From contig WPIO01000007.1 of the NCBI GenBank assembly GCA_009760855.2, positions 4,745,001 to 4,809,000 on the forward strand: 64,000 nt of DNA, in the 5' to 3' direction. This DNA comes from Cristatella mucedo. Its lineage: Eukaryota; Bryozoa; Phylactolaemata; Cristatellidae. This document shows positions 1 through 11,521 of the stretch, one piece after another. Each line of letters opens with the position of its first letter. Positions within the stretch are counted from its first letter, which is position 1. Both the position numbers and the translations under genes were made by a program. The notes beneath the pieces were generated by a model. It saw nothing but the letters and a program-made list of their open reading frames with translations. It had not been told where the DNA came from and did no database searches.

Positions 1-275
1 TTATTGTCCACACAGGACCTGAGGGCGCGAGCAGGCTGAAACTGATGCAGCAGTTGAGCTAGGTATGAAGGAGCCAAGCCGTGGCGGGCCTTGTGGGTCA
101 GCGTAAGAACTTTGCTCCGTATCGTTTGCTCAACCCGCAACCATCCTAGCTCTTCCAGCAAAGGTGACACGTGCTCAAACCGCTGGGACTTGAAGACCAG
201 CCTTGCAGCCATATTCACAGTCCGCTGTAGTGGCATAATAGCTTTCTTTGGTAGCCCAGCCAAAAGGGAATTACA
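1..275 (-). mobile_element. LINE-B fragment, C-terminal part of reverse transcriptase ORF
   Basis: Read on the minus strand, this encodes the region just downstream of the RT palm and thumb of a non-LTR retrotransposon. It contains SLLAGLPKK, then NMAARLVFKSQRF, LTHKARHG and YLAQLLHQFQ. The same peptide order appears on the plus strand near 16.96-17.21 kb, which defines the LINE-B family. The element runs off the left edge of the window, so its 3' end is not visible. Truncation on the upstream side near 275 fits the 5' truncation usual for LINE copies. It encodes no catalytic residues and cannot be functional. Confidence 0.8.
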
Positions 276-499
276 ATAAATCCCTATCAATGTGCTTACA
301 GCTTACTGCAGGGGAAGCAATAACCACCAGTTAATAATATGCAGCGTGTGATAATTAGACGAGCATGCGACAGTAGGCAAGAAGCCACTGAAGACCGCGG
401 GTTAATTGGAATCTCGATTAGTGACCACATGTGCTGCAGTTGCTATCACACGGCTGGCTTGCAGTCTTACGAATGATTGCTGTGGCCGTGTGTATACTT

Positions 500-640
500 G
501 AGCGCCTAGGTCTCAGCCCAGCGGTACGGTGTTTTTACGATTTGCGATTTGTTTCGAGTGTTCGAGTCCTGCACCAGCAATCATTTATTGCCTACCAGAG
601 GTGGGGGAGGGGCGTAACTGCTGCCAAGCTGCTCTATCAA
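500..640 (+). mobile_element. SINE-2 copy (tRNA-derived SINE)
   Basis: A degenerate A-box-like segment (CCCAGCGG near 528) is followed by a perfect tRNA B box, GTTCGAGTCC, at about 560-569. After it comes a body, CAATCATTTATTGCC, matching the body after the B box in the copies at 29.8, 36.0 and 47.6 kb. The 3' part is diverged, so the right boundary is uncertain. It is a pol III type short retroposon, not a tRNA gene, because no cloverleaf or acceptor stem closes around it. Confidence 0.6.
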
Positions 641-2316
641 ATGTTGCTCTATCGCCGTGGATGTAGCTGCTCTTTACTGCACTCTGCTGCCACAGGACGT
701 CTACCATCATTTGGCTCTTCAGTATCAAGTGAGTGAAGTTGACTTCATACTTGGATCTAGTTCAATACGTCCAGTTGCTTGCATGGGCACATGTGATGTG
801 CCCATGGAAGAGATTAGGTTCTCTGAGCTCCCTAGACACATGCATTATTCTTCTTAGTAGTAACCTGCAAGGATTCAAGCACGGGTGAGCACACACCGCG
901 AACCGAAACAAAAAAGATATGCTCACCCGGCGCAGGGAAAGCTGAGCAGAATGAGTGCATCTTTAGCGAATTAAGAAGCACCACCAAGAGTGCGCCGTGC
1001 CAATGCACACAGCCGGTTCTTGCGATTGCTCGGCAGCTCTGATAATGATTGGGCTATAACAAAATAAAGCCAGCTATGACCTGCAGAGGATGGATAGAAC
1101 TGCATTGCTCTCGTGGCTTGGTGATGGCATTTTTAGCTCCCTGCGTCAGCAGGATTCGAATGAAAGCTTTTGGATCCAGAGTCTGCCTACTAACCACTAG
1201 GTCTCCGAGGCGCCCATTAAGCAGTGACATCGAGCTCATTCAAATGAACCACATCCTGTCCTCCCTACAAGATTCAAATTCAAGTGCAGTGACAGTGGAC
1301 TCTGACGCACTCCTCAGAAGGCAAGAACTACTTGTCGTGTCATTCTCACACTTTCCAAATGCTACATGTCAATGTGGCATTGCCTAGTCAGCAGCCTATG
1401 TGGCACATTGGCAGCAGCCACTAACGTTAACAACAGAGGAGTGGGTCAGAGCACCATCACCTTTGGTAGGCTCTGCATACCAGCACTGCAGTTCTGGCAT
1501 CTACTGAGGTGTCATTATCCTGTCATCATCAGCAGGAGGTACAGTGGCAACAAAGGCTTGCTCAGACTTGCTTTGACCTCGCTCAGGGCCGGCAATAAGC
1601 CTAACCAAACGTCATTTGTGCTACACTATGCAAGTTGCTAGGCATCGCCATTAAAGTTGCAATCCTCAGGCATTATCGAAGCCTTGCTGGGCTGACTTGT
1701 GAGAGGTTTCTTGATTCCCTCCTTCCAGTACGTTATGCGAATCAAAATTTATGGTTGCTTGGCAAACAATTTGAAGAGGCAAAATCTGCTCCTTTCCAGA
1801 TATGGACAGATGCAGCTCAAATAATTTTGCAGCCATTGTCTCTGAGCAATGCATTGTGTGTAGCTGTGTTAGATACATGCCACTTACGTAGGTGCGAGTG
1901 TCGTAGTGTCACCCCCACTGTTGCTATCTAAGTAAATTAGTGCCCTAGCAGAGTGCAAGTCTTTGGCAGCAAATCTGACAGCCTGGAATAGACACAGAGA
2001 AAGCAAGATATCGCCAATGCTCAGCCATACAGAAATATTTCTGGCCAAGGGCTGCCATTACAACTAGCTGACCAAGTGACTAATCTTTTTGCGGTATGAT
2101 GCACTTGTATTTGGAAGCATTTCAGTGCTGTTTACAAGTAATAATCTTGATTCAGATCGGCAATCCAAACAGGGCGTTGGTTCATTCGAGAGGCAGCAAC
2201 GATTGAACATGACTCTCTGAATAAAGAGCAGTGAAGTGTTGGACAGATTCTTGGTGTTCCAGGGCAACTCGTCGTGCAAAGGTGCTCTGCATACACACTG
2301 ATGCTACTAATTAGCA
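641..2316. other. Unassigned intergenic stretch
   Basis: Only short open frames of about 60-110 codons occur here, on both strands and overlapping each other. None shows a recognisable domain, and no microsatellite, SINE head or LINE tail is visible. I see nothing I can annotate. Confidence 0.5.
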
Positions 2317-2530
2317 ATCTCTCTCTCTCCCCCTCTTTGTCTGTCTGTCTCTCTCACCCTGTCCTCTGTCTCTCTCATTCTCTGTCTCTGTCTCTCTGTC
2401 TCTGTCTCTGTCTCTGTCTCTCTCTCTATATATATATATTTGTAGAGAGAGACAGAGACAGAGACAGAGACAGACAGAGAAGAATGAGAGAAAAACAGAG
2501 GAGTGTGAGAGAAAAAGAGAGGGGGAAAAC
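2317..2530. repeat. Long imperfect inverted repeat of CT-rich and GA-rich arms
   Basis: The left arm (about 2323-2427) is CTCTGT-rich and the right arm (about 2444-2525) is its reverse complement, separated by a short TA-rich centre. The arms share non-repetitive landmarks in mirror order: TCCTCTGT and CTCATTC on the left have complements at matching positions on the right. This is therefore an inverted duplication rather than two independent simple repeats. It could form a hairpin or cruciform. No transposon ends are evident. Confidence 0.8.
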
Positions 2531-3870
2531 GAAGGATAAAAAATCAATGAGAGAGTGAGAGATAGAGAAAAGACACAGCAATAGTAGAGAGCAGTAGAGA
2601 CATGAACAGTGCTAAACGACTCTGAGCCACCTGAATTCATCATGCAGCCACTGATGCCAAGAGAGTGCGCGATATTTTGAGCCTGCAACCTCGAGCAATA
2701 CAGATGCATTAGAGCTGAGGCACAGCTGTGGGACTGTCAAAGGTAGTCTCGATGCTGATCACTGATCAATGACTGGGTGTGCCTCTTAGCCACATGGGAG
2801 GTGGGGAAGGAGGGTGAGTCACAACCAAAGTCAACAACACGTGAGCTATCACAGCAGGCTGGCTTACTGGGGCCACGGGACAATCCTCATCCTGTGCTAG
2901 TCATGGGGCAAAGGCATGGTACTTCCCAAGTGCAGGGGGTATCCGACTAAGGCTAATGCCAGGATTGTCAGCTGAAACAGCCATGTGGAAACAGCTCGAG
3001 CTACTTCTGCTGGGATTTCTCAGCAAACTGGGAGGGGAGGAAGGGATCTCCTCGGTCGGGTGCATTCCACAATGGGAAGGGAATGCCCCTTCCATTAATG
3101 ACATGTAGCTCCAACGATGTCGAGCTGTTTCAGAGCACCCCCCCCCCAAGCTGGCATGTGCTGACAGTCAGGGTACCGGCAGGCAGGCCTGCTTGTGTAT
3201 GAACCCCTCCCCAGGTGTCCCCTCCTTCAACCAGTGCCACCACATTGGCTCTCGGCAATTTCACACTCTGGTGACCAAAGCCCATATTCACCTCACCAGT
3301 GAACACCTGGCTCCAAGCTTCTGTTCATTCACTCGGGCCCTCAATCCTGCGCATGGATGGCCATTGTCGCCTGGTCTCATTCATAAAGGCACGCTGGCTG
3401 GCTCTGCTATTGCCAGCTGGTTGCTAGGAGCAGTGAGCAATGCTGCCCAGTGAGCACACCGCAGCCACAGACAAGGAGAGTACGGCAAGGAGCTGCAGAT
3501 GCTGCAGCCTGCACTGCCTTATGATACCAGGGGCAGTTTTCCCTTAGCTTAGCTCAGGTGAAGTCGTTCCTTTGTTTTTTCATTTCTCTGGGAATTCGGT
3601 GCACGTCTGTGTCAATGGTCAGCAGGACGGCGAAAGCAAATCTGTACGTGGATGCTGAGAGATGTAAGGAATGTGCTGCGAGGGCTTCACTCCCTACAGT
3701 TTGCTGCAGCTGGCCTGCCACTCCGAAGGCCCGGCTTACTCGAGACTACTCCTACTTCTACCCAGTAAGGACAGCCGTGCTGCGGCTGCTGCTGCTATCG
3801 GTCCGAGGCTGGGGGTACTAGGCAGGAAGGAGGGTGGCTGTTTTACAGGTACTTTTACGCATCCAGCCAT
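2531..3870. other. Unassigned intergenic stretch with a C10 run
   Basis: No gene or known repeat is recognised. A homopolymer of ten C lies at 3138-3147. Open frames are short and low in information. Confidence 0.5.
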
Positions 3871-3965
3871 AGCTCGATCCTGCTGGATCCACTACATCCG
3901 GCCACAGCTCGATCCTGCTGGATCCACTACATCCGGCCATAGCTCGATCCTGCTGGACCCACTGG
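3871..3965. repeat. 35-bp minisatellite, about 2.7 copies
   Basis: Units start at 3871, 3906 and 3941 with AGCTCGATCCTGCTGGA. The first two are almost identical over 35 bp, differing at the last base, and the third breaks off after about 25 bp. Each unit carries a BamHI-like GGATCC or its variant. It looks like a recent local tandem duplication. Confidence 0.85.
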
Positions 3966-4794
3966 ACGGCTCTGCTGGCTGGACAGACCCTCTAGCCAGG
4001 ATATCGGTGGCCAGCTAAAGAAGCCATTGGTTGGGCATCAGGGTGGCAGCCGGGCTAAAGCCTCTCAGCAGTGTAGGAAGCAGGCATCCTGGCTTTGTTG
4101 CATAGATGCTGCGACCAAGGAATCGTGTACTTAGCTCACGCCACACGTGCGTCCGTGAGTGTGTGTCAAGTACGTGTGCGTGCAAAGGTGCAAAAATCCG
4201 CAGGGGGAGCTCGAAACTGTGCTATGCACGTTCACGGTGCAGATGTATTGGTGACAATATTGTCATTCTTGTCACATGGGCTGTAAAGCCTCCAGCAGGT
4301 GCCTAAACACCACATTAGAGGTTGCTCTTATGGCTTATTGGTCAAAGGGGATTTCCTATTTGCTTCGTTGTGCCATTGTGTGGCATTCTCTGGTGAGCTA
4401 GTTCAGCTCTGACCAGTGATTGAGGCAGGAAGTAGCTGGGGAAGGAGTTTGGAATGGGACTTCGAAGAAAGAGTTAAGACCCGTGCTTCATTCTTGAGAG
4501 TGGAGAACCTGAGTATGATCAGTTATCCTAGACCGACTAGGCATGGGCTGAGCTCTGCAGCGTGGCAATCTTATGTTACCTGGCACTAGAGGATTGCTTT
4601 GTAAGCTACATTAAGGTCGATAGTTGTGGGTGGCCAGGCTAGAGCTTGCGTAGCAGTAAGCAGGTGAGTGGCTGTGAACTGCCAGAAAATAGAGTTCCTG
4701 CAAACAGCACGACACTAAACTTAATACAAGTAATCAGCAGACCCCTGCACACTTGCATTTGCGTAATGACAAAAATATTATTAAATGCTGCTTC

Positions 4795-4900
4795 TACCGT
4801 AGCTGCTGCTGTTGCTACCACCACTGCTGCTGCTGCTGCTACTGCTATGGCTGTTGCTGCTGCTGCTAGCATTGCTTCGGCTGCTACCACGTCTGTGGCT
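4795..4900. repeat. Imperfect (GCT)n trinucleotide tract
   Basis: An interrupted CTG/GCT repeat runs through this segment with ACC and ATG interruptions. On either strand it gives low-complexity Ala, Val or Leu stretches in small open frames, which is the only reason those frames look long. It is one of several CAG/CTG tracts in the window. Confidence 0.8.
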
Positions 4901-5119
4901 TCCGCTGACTTCTTCCAGATCCTTCCCAGGAGCTTATTGGATGCCGAGGCTAGTGAGGCATGAGTGCTCAGCACCTGGTCAATAATCAGCCAAGGATGTG
5001 TTGCAATGGAACAGGCAGGGGCAGGCAGCCAAGCAGAGCAGGCACTCACTCTGTTGCCACCGGCCCCAGCTGAAGGCAGGCAGCCGGAATGTCACCGACC
5101 CCTCCCCAATATGCTCTCT

Positions 5120-5132
5120 GGGGGGGGGGGGG
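5120..5132 (+). repeat. G13 homopolymer
   Basis: Thirteen consecutive G, followed by CGGCGGCG. It is the longest of the G/C runs in the window and a potential four-stranded structure former. Homopolymer length is prone to sequencing error. Confidence 0.9.
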
Positions 5133-5523
5133 CGGCGCTGCGTAAGGAGCTCACGAGACTGATCTCCTTCACAATGCAGTGCTGCTGCATGCAACTCACC
5201 CCTATTTCTCGAATTCTGGTTCCACACCGTAAAAAGTCAAAGGCTGCCGTGATGGTAGGGAAGTTTGGGGTACGAGCACCTTAGCCGAAGGATTTATAAT
5301 GAGCTTGTTGCTGGCCAAAAGGATTGTGACTGACAACTGAACGCCCTGACGTGGGTTGGAGTGCTACTTCTGCCTGGCTCAACGTCCAAAGCTCAATTCC
5401 TGCCCATTTGACCGCTTGGCCGTTTAGATCGCTTAATCACGGATTAAGATATAACCAGCTCCAAGTTGTTATAATTCAGTAGCAACTAACATCTTCACAT
5501 CTCATGATCGAATGATCTTGACT

Positions 5524-5690
5524 TTGTTCTTGTACTGCTAGCTAATGACAACCACTCTGTTCTTGAACTGCTAACTTATGACAGACAATCTCTGTTCTTA
5601 GAATGCTAGCTTATGACAGACACTCTGTTCTTGCACTGCTAGCTTATGACAGGCACTTTGTTCTTGGAGTACTAAGCGATGACAGACGCA
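5524..5690. repeat. About 33-bp diverged minisatellite, five copies
   Basis: The unit is close to TTGTTCTTGNACTGCTAGC followed by TTATGACAGACACTC, repeated about five times with substitutions and small indels. Divergence between units suggests an old array. No coding capacity is evident. Confidence 0.8.
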
Positions 5691-5949
5691 TGCAAATCTT
5701 TGAGTGGCCAGTCAAAGTAAGAGGGAAATTGGCATCAGCAGTCACAACCCACGAGAGCTGTGGCCAGTTCTGGAGCGTTTTTGGGTCTGCCGAACTGACC
5801 GCATTGTAACAGCCAGCAACGTCAGACAGTACTGCCCATGTGCCCACTTAGACTATGCCTACCAGGCTCAGTGCTGCTTGCTGGGATGCAGCGATTTGTC
5901 TGTCGGCTACAACCCAAGAAGCAGCAGCCGCTGAAGACTATGCTCAGAA

Positions 5950-6112
5950 TGGCTGCACTGCGCCGTAATGGCTCGCTTTTCACGACCTCGGCCCCGAGGT
6001 CATGGGCTAGAATACTGCTGTGGGTTATCGCCACTGCAGGCGGTGGGGATAGCCGTAGAGGCTCTTCTGTTGCTATACAAAAAGAGGCTGTTAAATTAGT
6101 TAGTATTTAATT
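5950..6112 (+). mobile_element. SINE-2 copy, nearly full length
   Basis: The tRNA-like head includes a degenerate B box (GGGCTAGAATACTGC near 6009). The body TTATCGCC, GGCGGTGGGGATAGCCGT and GGCTCTTCTGTTGC follows, then the 3' end CTATACAAAAAGAGGCTGTT. The body and end match the copies at 29.8 kb and, on the other strand, at 36.0 and 47.6 kb. The end shows the CTATACAAA core shared by several retroelements in this window. Confidence 0.7.
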
Positions 6113-6211
6113 TAATTTTTTTTTACTGCTGTCGTTGCAGAGGACAGCTTATGAATTGCACTGCTGTACAGCGGCTGGCTGCCAGACAGCCAACAGCTGA
6201 GGAATTTTGTC

Positions 6212-6271
6212 CCAGCAGCTGCACAGCAGCAGCAGCTGCACAGTAGCAGCAGCAGCACAGTAGCAGCAGCA
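6212..6271. repeat. Interrupted (CAG)n tract
   Basis: CAGCAG units with GTA and CTG interruptions. Overlapping open frames on the minus strand of about 170 codons owe their length to this tract and look non-genic. Confidence 0.85.
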
Positions 6272-6889
6272 ACTGTCGATGTCTGAATTTCGACCTTTGC
6301 AACGCACATGGAATGAGGAGTTGCACACACTCCTGCTCGCCTTTGAGGAGAGCCACCTTCTTCGGACTGCCTACTTTGTATGGCGAGGGCTTGGCCGTCA
6401 GGATCAATAGAGCTGCGCCGTCTAGTCTTTTGCTCAGTCGCTGGCTGAAATGTGGCTGCTGTACAATTTGCAAGGCTGCTCTGCTCTGCTGCTTCCACGC
6501 GACCACGCAAGCCAAGCCTCTGCAAGACCAGGCAACGACTGTCCGAGCATTCATTTGCAACCACGTGGCTACACCACACCCTCCCAGGTAGGCTGCTGCA
6601 CAGTTTGCAGAGAGTGAACATATTTTAAAGCACATCCAATGGCTGGGCGCTGCATCGATGATGCAGGCAGCATCGACTGCTTGTCCCTCATTCGGCGGCT
6701 GCGCCCTGTGAAGTGAGGGCGGGCTGGTACCGAGGGGTGACGTTTGGGGTGGGTTTTACGAGTTTAGAAGGGGGTTGCCTCAATGATGCCACGTTGATGT
6801 TGCTCAGGTCACACGGTGGCCGATCGGTAAGCTGCTTTAATGCAACCTATCAAGAGTAGAACGGCTTATACTTGACATAGCTGGTTTAA

Positions 6890-6915
6890 ATGCATGCATG
6901 CATGCATGCATGCAT
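6890..6915. repeat. (ATGC)n tetranucleotide repeat
   Basis: About six and a half perfect units of the self-complementary tetramer TGCA/ATGC. GCATGC is generally common in this DNA. Confidence 0.95.
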
Positions 6916-7609
6916 TCTGCATAGGCTGAGTCATGAGATTAGGCTCAATGTGGCTGCTACCTGCACGGCAGCCGTTGCTTGCCCCTGCTGCTACGACTGC
7001 AGCACCGCTGCCGAGTGCACAGAGCTGCACCACTGCAGATTAGTGGCACGAGATCCCCGAGAGCACTTGTCTTCTAAGCTCGAGCAGGGCATGACACGTG
7101 GGAGCATGGCATGCCCATCTGCCCAATGCTTGGGGTAAAACATCGGCTTCTTTCCATCTCAATTGCTGATGCCTTGAGGGCTCTAACTCGTGGCTGAAAG
7201 CAGAGGCCCAATAGGCGCACCGAGGTGTCATCGAGAAGGGAGCTTAGCTGGTGAGACCTTGACCTGCATTGCCCCATTGGTTTACCTTGCGTCCGTGGCC
7301 CCTAGCCATCGGAGTCAGGACTAGCCTGGAGACTGGGCTTAAGATTGGCTATCTGACGTGGTGAGAACGGACGAATGCTTTATGATGCAGCCAGCAAAGT
7401 CTAGCCTCGCCAAATGCCCACTCACAGTGCTATCCTTCTTAGTTCTCTACTCCGCCCATAATGGTAAGGTTACCTCATTGGCAGTATGCAATGTCCTCCG
7501 ACATGTTCACTGCTTTCCGCCCCAAATTGTTTCGGCAGAATTTCGCGTAGGGACTGGCAGATCAAGTGCAGATTGCTCACGCTGTGCCCACAGACTGGGC
7601 AAGGATTTC

Positions 7610-7874
7610 CAGCAAGCAAGCAAGACCCTCAAGATTTTCATGTAGGGGGCAAGACAAGTGAGTTAACTTCTTTTCAAGCTCCAATCATAGTACTTTTTGG
7701 ACACACTCGGCGATTGCTCATCGAGTGGAGCAGGACACAGTTTCGTCGTCGAGGGGCGGTCAGGGGCGCAGGTATAGTCGACCTTGGTTGCTGCCACCCC
7801 CTCCCATCTGTGGGGCTATAGTGGGGGGGGGGGGCAAATGCCCCCCACCACACTAGCCCCATGATCCGCCACTG
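7610..7874 (+). mobile_element. hAT-like MITE, copy 1
   Basis: It shares ATTTTCATGTAGGGGGCAAG at its left, TGCTCATCGAGTG and TTTCGTCGT in the middle, and GGCAAATGCCCCCC then CCGCCACTG at its right with the copies at 24.4 and 57.1 kb. The right end matches a CAGTGGCGGAGCC-type terminal inverted repeat, typical of hAT elements. The left terminal repeat is degraded. It carries a G12 run at 7823-7834. It has no transposase and would need one in trans. Confidence 0.7.
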
Positions 7875-8058
7875 TGTGACCCACCTTACTTGCACAGAGC
7901 CCTGCTGCTGCCTCGAAGCACAGATGTCATAGATGAGAAGCCCATACCGCGTGCAGTCCAACACTTCTGACTTGCCCGTCGTCTCAGCTGCTGACATTCC
8001 CGAAAAGGCAAGCATTTTTAGGTGAGTGCTTGTGCTGTCAAATGCTATAGGTGAGGCT

Positions 8059-8070
8059 CCCCCCCCCCCC
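8059..8070 (+). repeat. C12 homopolymer
   Basis: Twelve consecutive C, one of thirteen G/C runs of at least eight bases in this window. Confidence 0.9.
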
Positions 8071-8197
8071 GATTCAGCAGGAGCTTTGATCTGCAGCTCG
8101 GTCAGCTTTGCTCCTTCTATAGCCGTTCACGTAACCAGGAATTTCCCTAAGGCCTGAGCCTCGAGCTCAGTTAGGCAAAGCGTGGCAAAGTGGGGTC

Positions 8198-8390
8198 ATA
8201 ATAATAATAATAATGCGCTTGATAAAGCGCCCTCAGAGAACTCAATCTCTTTCTAGGCGCTTTACATTTGCTGCAAAGGAAAACACGATTGAATGGTGAG
8301 TAATATCATGCTTGATAAACAACATGAATAACATGGCTAGGGGTGACATGCACAGGGTCAGCATGCAAGTGTGGTTAGTGGCAGCATGCA
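8198..8390 (-). mobile_element. LINE-A 3' end (3' UTR only)
   Basis: On the minus strand the order is the conserved UTR motif TGACCCTGTGCATGTCACC, AAGCGCCTAGAAAGAGATTG, GTTCTCTGAGGGCGC and then an (ATT)n tail at the low-coordinate end. This matches the 3' UTR attached to the RT ORF at 57.8-58.5 kb. The copy is strongly 5'-truncated and has no coding sequence. Confidence 0.9.
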
Positions 8391-11029
8391 GGCTGGATGC
8401 AGTATGCTGCTGGCTGTGTGGTACTCCTGTTCGGGGATGGCCCAAGAGTTCTGACTTGCCCCCTATACCAGCCAGCCTTTGTCACCCTCCACTCTTTGTA
8501 GGTCGATCTGTATACTTCGGTAAGCCCATTGGACACTGGCTGCAGAGAAACTGGGTAGCGACCCATGGACAGCAACGGAAAGGCAAAGAATTATCTGGAA
8601 TGCATACTGAAAGACTCGTGGGCATCCAGTGGTATGAATATTTCATCATTACTTTAAATCAATTGCCTTAGATGACGGTACTGTACTGACGACAGAGCCT
8701 TGTTTCCGTTGTTTCCCATTCAGGCTCTGGCGTATCAACAGAATCGATAGGCATGCCTCGCAGGGAAGCAGCACGGTGGAGTGTTGCAGGAGAAGACAAC
8801 TTGAGCGATCTAGAGAAGCCGATATACGGTCGTCTGAAGATGATAATAGCACTCAGGCAAGTGCAGAGGCCTGTCCTCAGACCAAAGGGCGCAATACAAC
8901 CAAGCGAAAGGTCGAGATACTTGGTTGTATCGGTGGTCAGAGGAATGAATGACCCGGATATTAAAGCAGCATTTTATTTAGCAAAACTGATTTATTTCAT
9001 AACTGAATGAAATGCTCAGCTTATGCTAAGGACATGGTGTTATTCGCATACTGGAAGGAGTATCAAGCCAACGACATCAGGAGGTTCAAAACAGAGCATT
9101 AAGGGCACTAAATCGTCGAAAGATGCTAAATGTCCAACCAGGTTGATCCAACTGGTGAACCTGGGAAGCATGAAAGGAACCCCTAAGGTTGCTGCTTTCT
9201 TATAACAATGGCAGTTTAGGATTTGGAGCTGTTGAAGGCAGCCGTGCTTTCAAAAAGCACTCACGTGCCTTGCAGGTCAATTCGTTAGTTTCAATTGCTG
9301 CCAGCATTAATGTACTGCTGACATGCCTGCTGGTTAGTAATAGGCCCTGGGTTGGGTAGCTGCCGGCAGAGCATTTTCGTGGTTTGTGTACAATGTGCAT
9401 AGGTAGTGCACATGCAGTCATTTGAGGCTTTTACATTTGCTAATTCAAGAATTAGCTCCAACAGCGGCAGGCCATCGACCTGAGAGAGCAATGTCTAGTG
9501 CCTATGCTTGGATTCGGACCGTTGATACGGCTAATACATGCCGTGTCTGTGTTCGGTTAGCGTCTGCTTGCCTGCATGTGTTTGTTACTGCTTTTACGAT
9601 TCTCTGCATTCATTTTTGGAGGCATCAGCTCCATCGGTGTCAGTCATGCAGCCGTGAGGCTTAGCAACAGGCTCGTCATTCTGGCTGATTCGCTGCACTA
9701 ACGTCATTGGCCAGAGCCGCTCTGCCATACAAGCAACGTGACTCGATCGACTGAGAACATTGTGAAGACATGCTGACTCGAAGCTCGAGGAGGAGGCAGT
9801 CGAGGTGAGAGCTTGCTGCAGTACAGGCGACCGGCGGTCTGAGTCCTTCACACTGCAGACTTCTAACGAATTCCTTTCACACTGAGCAAGCAGGCGGTGT
9901 TGAACTGGCCGCGGCGATGCCAGCTGCGCACCTGGTTCTGCCGGGGTGCTGGAGAGGCAGCAGGCTGCTGCAGCAGCTTGCAGCCGCCCGGGGCTCAGCC
10001 ATGCTACTGCTACAACCAAGACAGAGCTGTCGGAGCTGCGCCCTTCATCGGCTGCAGTGCATTTGGTAGCCGGTCTAGCTCGCTTGCGCTCCTGTGTCGG
10101 CACCGTGTTTCCTGTGTTGGCGGCATCTGCTGCACTCGCTGCGCTCCTGCGTCGGCACTTAAGCGGCATCTGCTGCACTCGCTGCCCCCCCCCCCAGCAA
10201 GCACATTCTGCATCCCTTCGTTCGGCAGCTGTAACGAGATGCAGGCAGGCGGTCGCAATCACCTCAAGCTTCAGGAGGGCTTTTTATATAGCGTCGACCA
10301 TGCTCATTCGGTTATCGAAACTTCCGTGCAAGAGTCCCGGAGGAAGTTGCCACCTGTTAGTGTCCACACGGCGGAGCATGTTGGATGCAGGAGAAGAGAC
10401 CGAGAGCCTAAAAAGGGAAGACGAGTGATTCTGCACCGAGAGAAAGGCTTCAGCCACTGCTTCCTGACGGCGAGCGCCTCGAGCGGACCTGACGCATGCT
10501 GGCCATGCCTCGCTGCTGCTGGCCACTGCACCACTGCAGCAGCAGCGTGTGCATGGGAAACCGTTTCAGAGCATTCGACACTGCGCTTAGATGCCCACCA
10601 GTAGCCAGCCATGGCTGCGTCGTCGGTTGAATCGCTGCTGCAACCCAGTCTTTGCATGCTTGCTTCATGCATGCTCTGCCCATTCTAGCTAGCGGCACTC
10701 GACTTCATGATGCATCATTGTGAGCAGCTCTTTGTCCGATCTGAATTCAAGGCCCTGTTGCTGGCAGTAGCTGAAGTAGCGACTGCCTGGTAGCTGCCAG
10801 CAGCTGACGTTTTGACCTTGCATTTTCTGCCACTAGCTGACGTCACGACTACACTTATGCTAAGTGTCTCCACAGGCTAGCTCCTCCCAGGGCAAGCAAC
10901 TGTTGAAAAGAAGTCATGCCTCACCGACCTGCATCATAGAAACGTCATAGAAACATCATAGAGCCTCATAGAAACTACAGCAGGCCTCCATCCCCAATGT
11001 CAGATCTTATGACTATATATGGGGTGTGT
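8391..11029. other. Unassigned, includes a GC-rich block with long overlapping frames
   Basis: No domain is recognised. Between about 9594 and 10700 the DNA becomes GC- and CTG-rich, and frames of more than 200 codons are open on both strands at once (for example 9897-10604 plus and 9594-10262 minus). The peptides are rich in Ala, Ser, Cys and Arg with no motif I know, so base composition explains them best. A C11 run sits at 10185-10195. Confidence 0.45.
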
Positions 11030-11054
11030 AAATATAATATATATATACATATAC

Positions 11055-11143
<89 letters not shown>

Positions 11144-11146
11144 ATG
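11030..11146. repeat. (TA)n microsatellite
   Basis: A pure TA run of about 80 bp with imperfect TACATA edges. Frames reading Ile-Tyr repeats here are artefacts. Confidence 0.97.
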
Positions 11147-11296
11147 TCCCTATTAATTAAAGGGAGAAATTCTGTCACATGGCAAGATGGCACACTTATG
11201 GCCCCTGCGGCAAGATGGTACACTTACATCATGTGGCTTATGTACAGTATTGTATTTGTACTATGACTCAGCAAAGTGATTCCACAGGGTCTAGTG

Positions 11297-11377
11297 TATA
11301 TACATACATACATACATACATACATACATACATACATACATACATACATACATACATACATACATACATACATACAT

Positions 11378-11442
<65 letters not shown>

Positions 11443-11450
11443 TGTATATA
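11297..11450. repeat. Compound (CATA)n-(TA)n microsatellite
   Basis: About 80 bp of perfect CATA units pass directly into about 60 bp of TA. This is the usual sign of one motif growing out of the other by mutation and slippage. Confidence 0.97.
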
Positions 11451-11521
11451 TACTAATTTTCAGCCGTCGCCAATTTGTTATGCATCTGCTTCCCCCCCCA
11501 ATTCTTTCAGTCACGATATTG

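Noticed and set aside
6112..6635. Two overlapping minus-strand frames of about 170 codons
   Set aside because: Length comes from a CAG tract and the SINE-2 neighbourhood; no recognisable domain.
9594..10262. 222-codon minus-strand frame as a protein gene
   Set aside because: Overlaps a 235-codon frame on the other strand, is low-complexity and GC-driven, and shows no motif, splice or promoter context.
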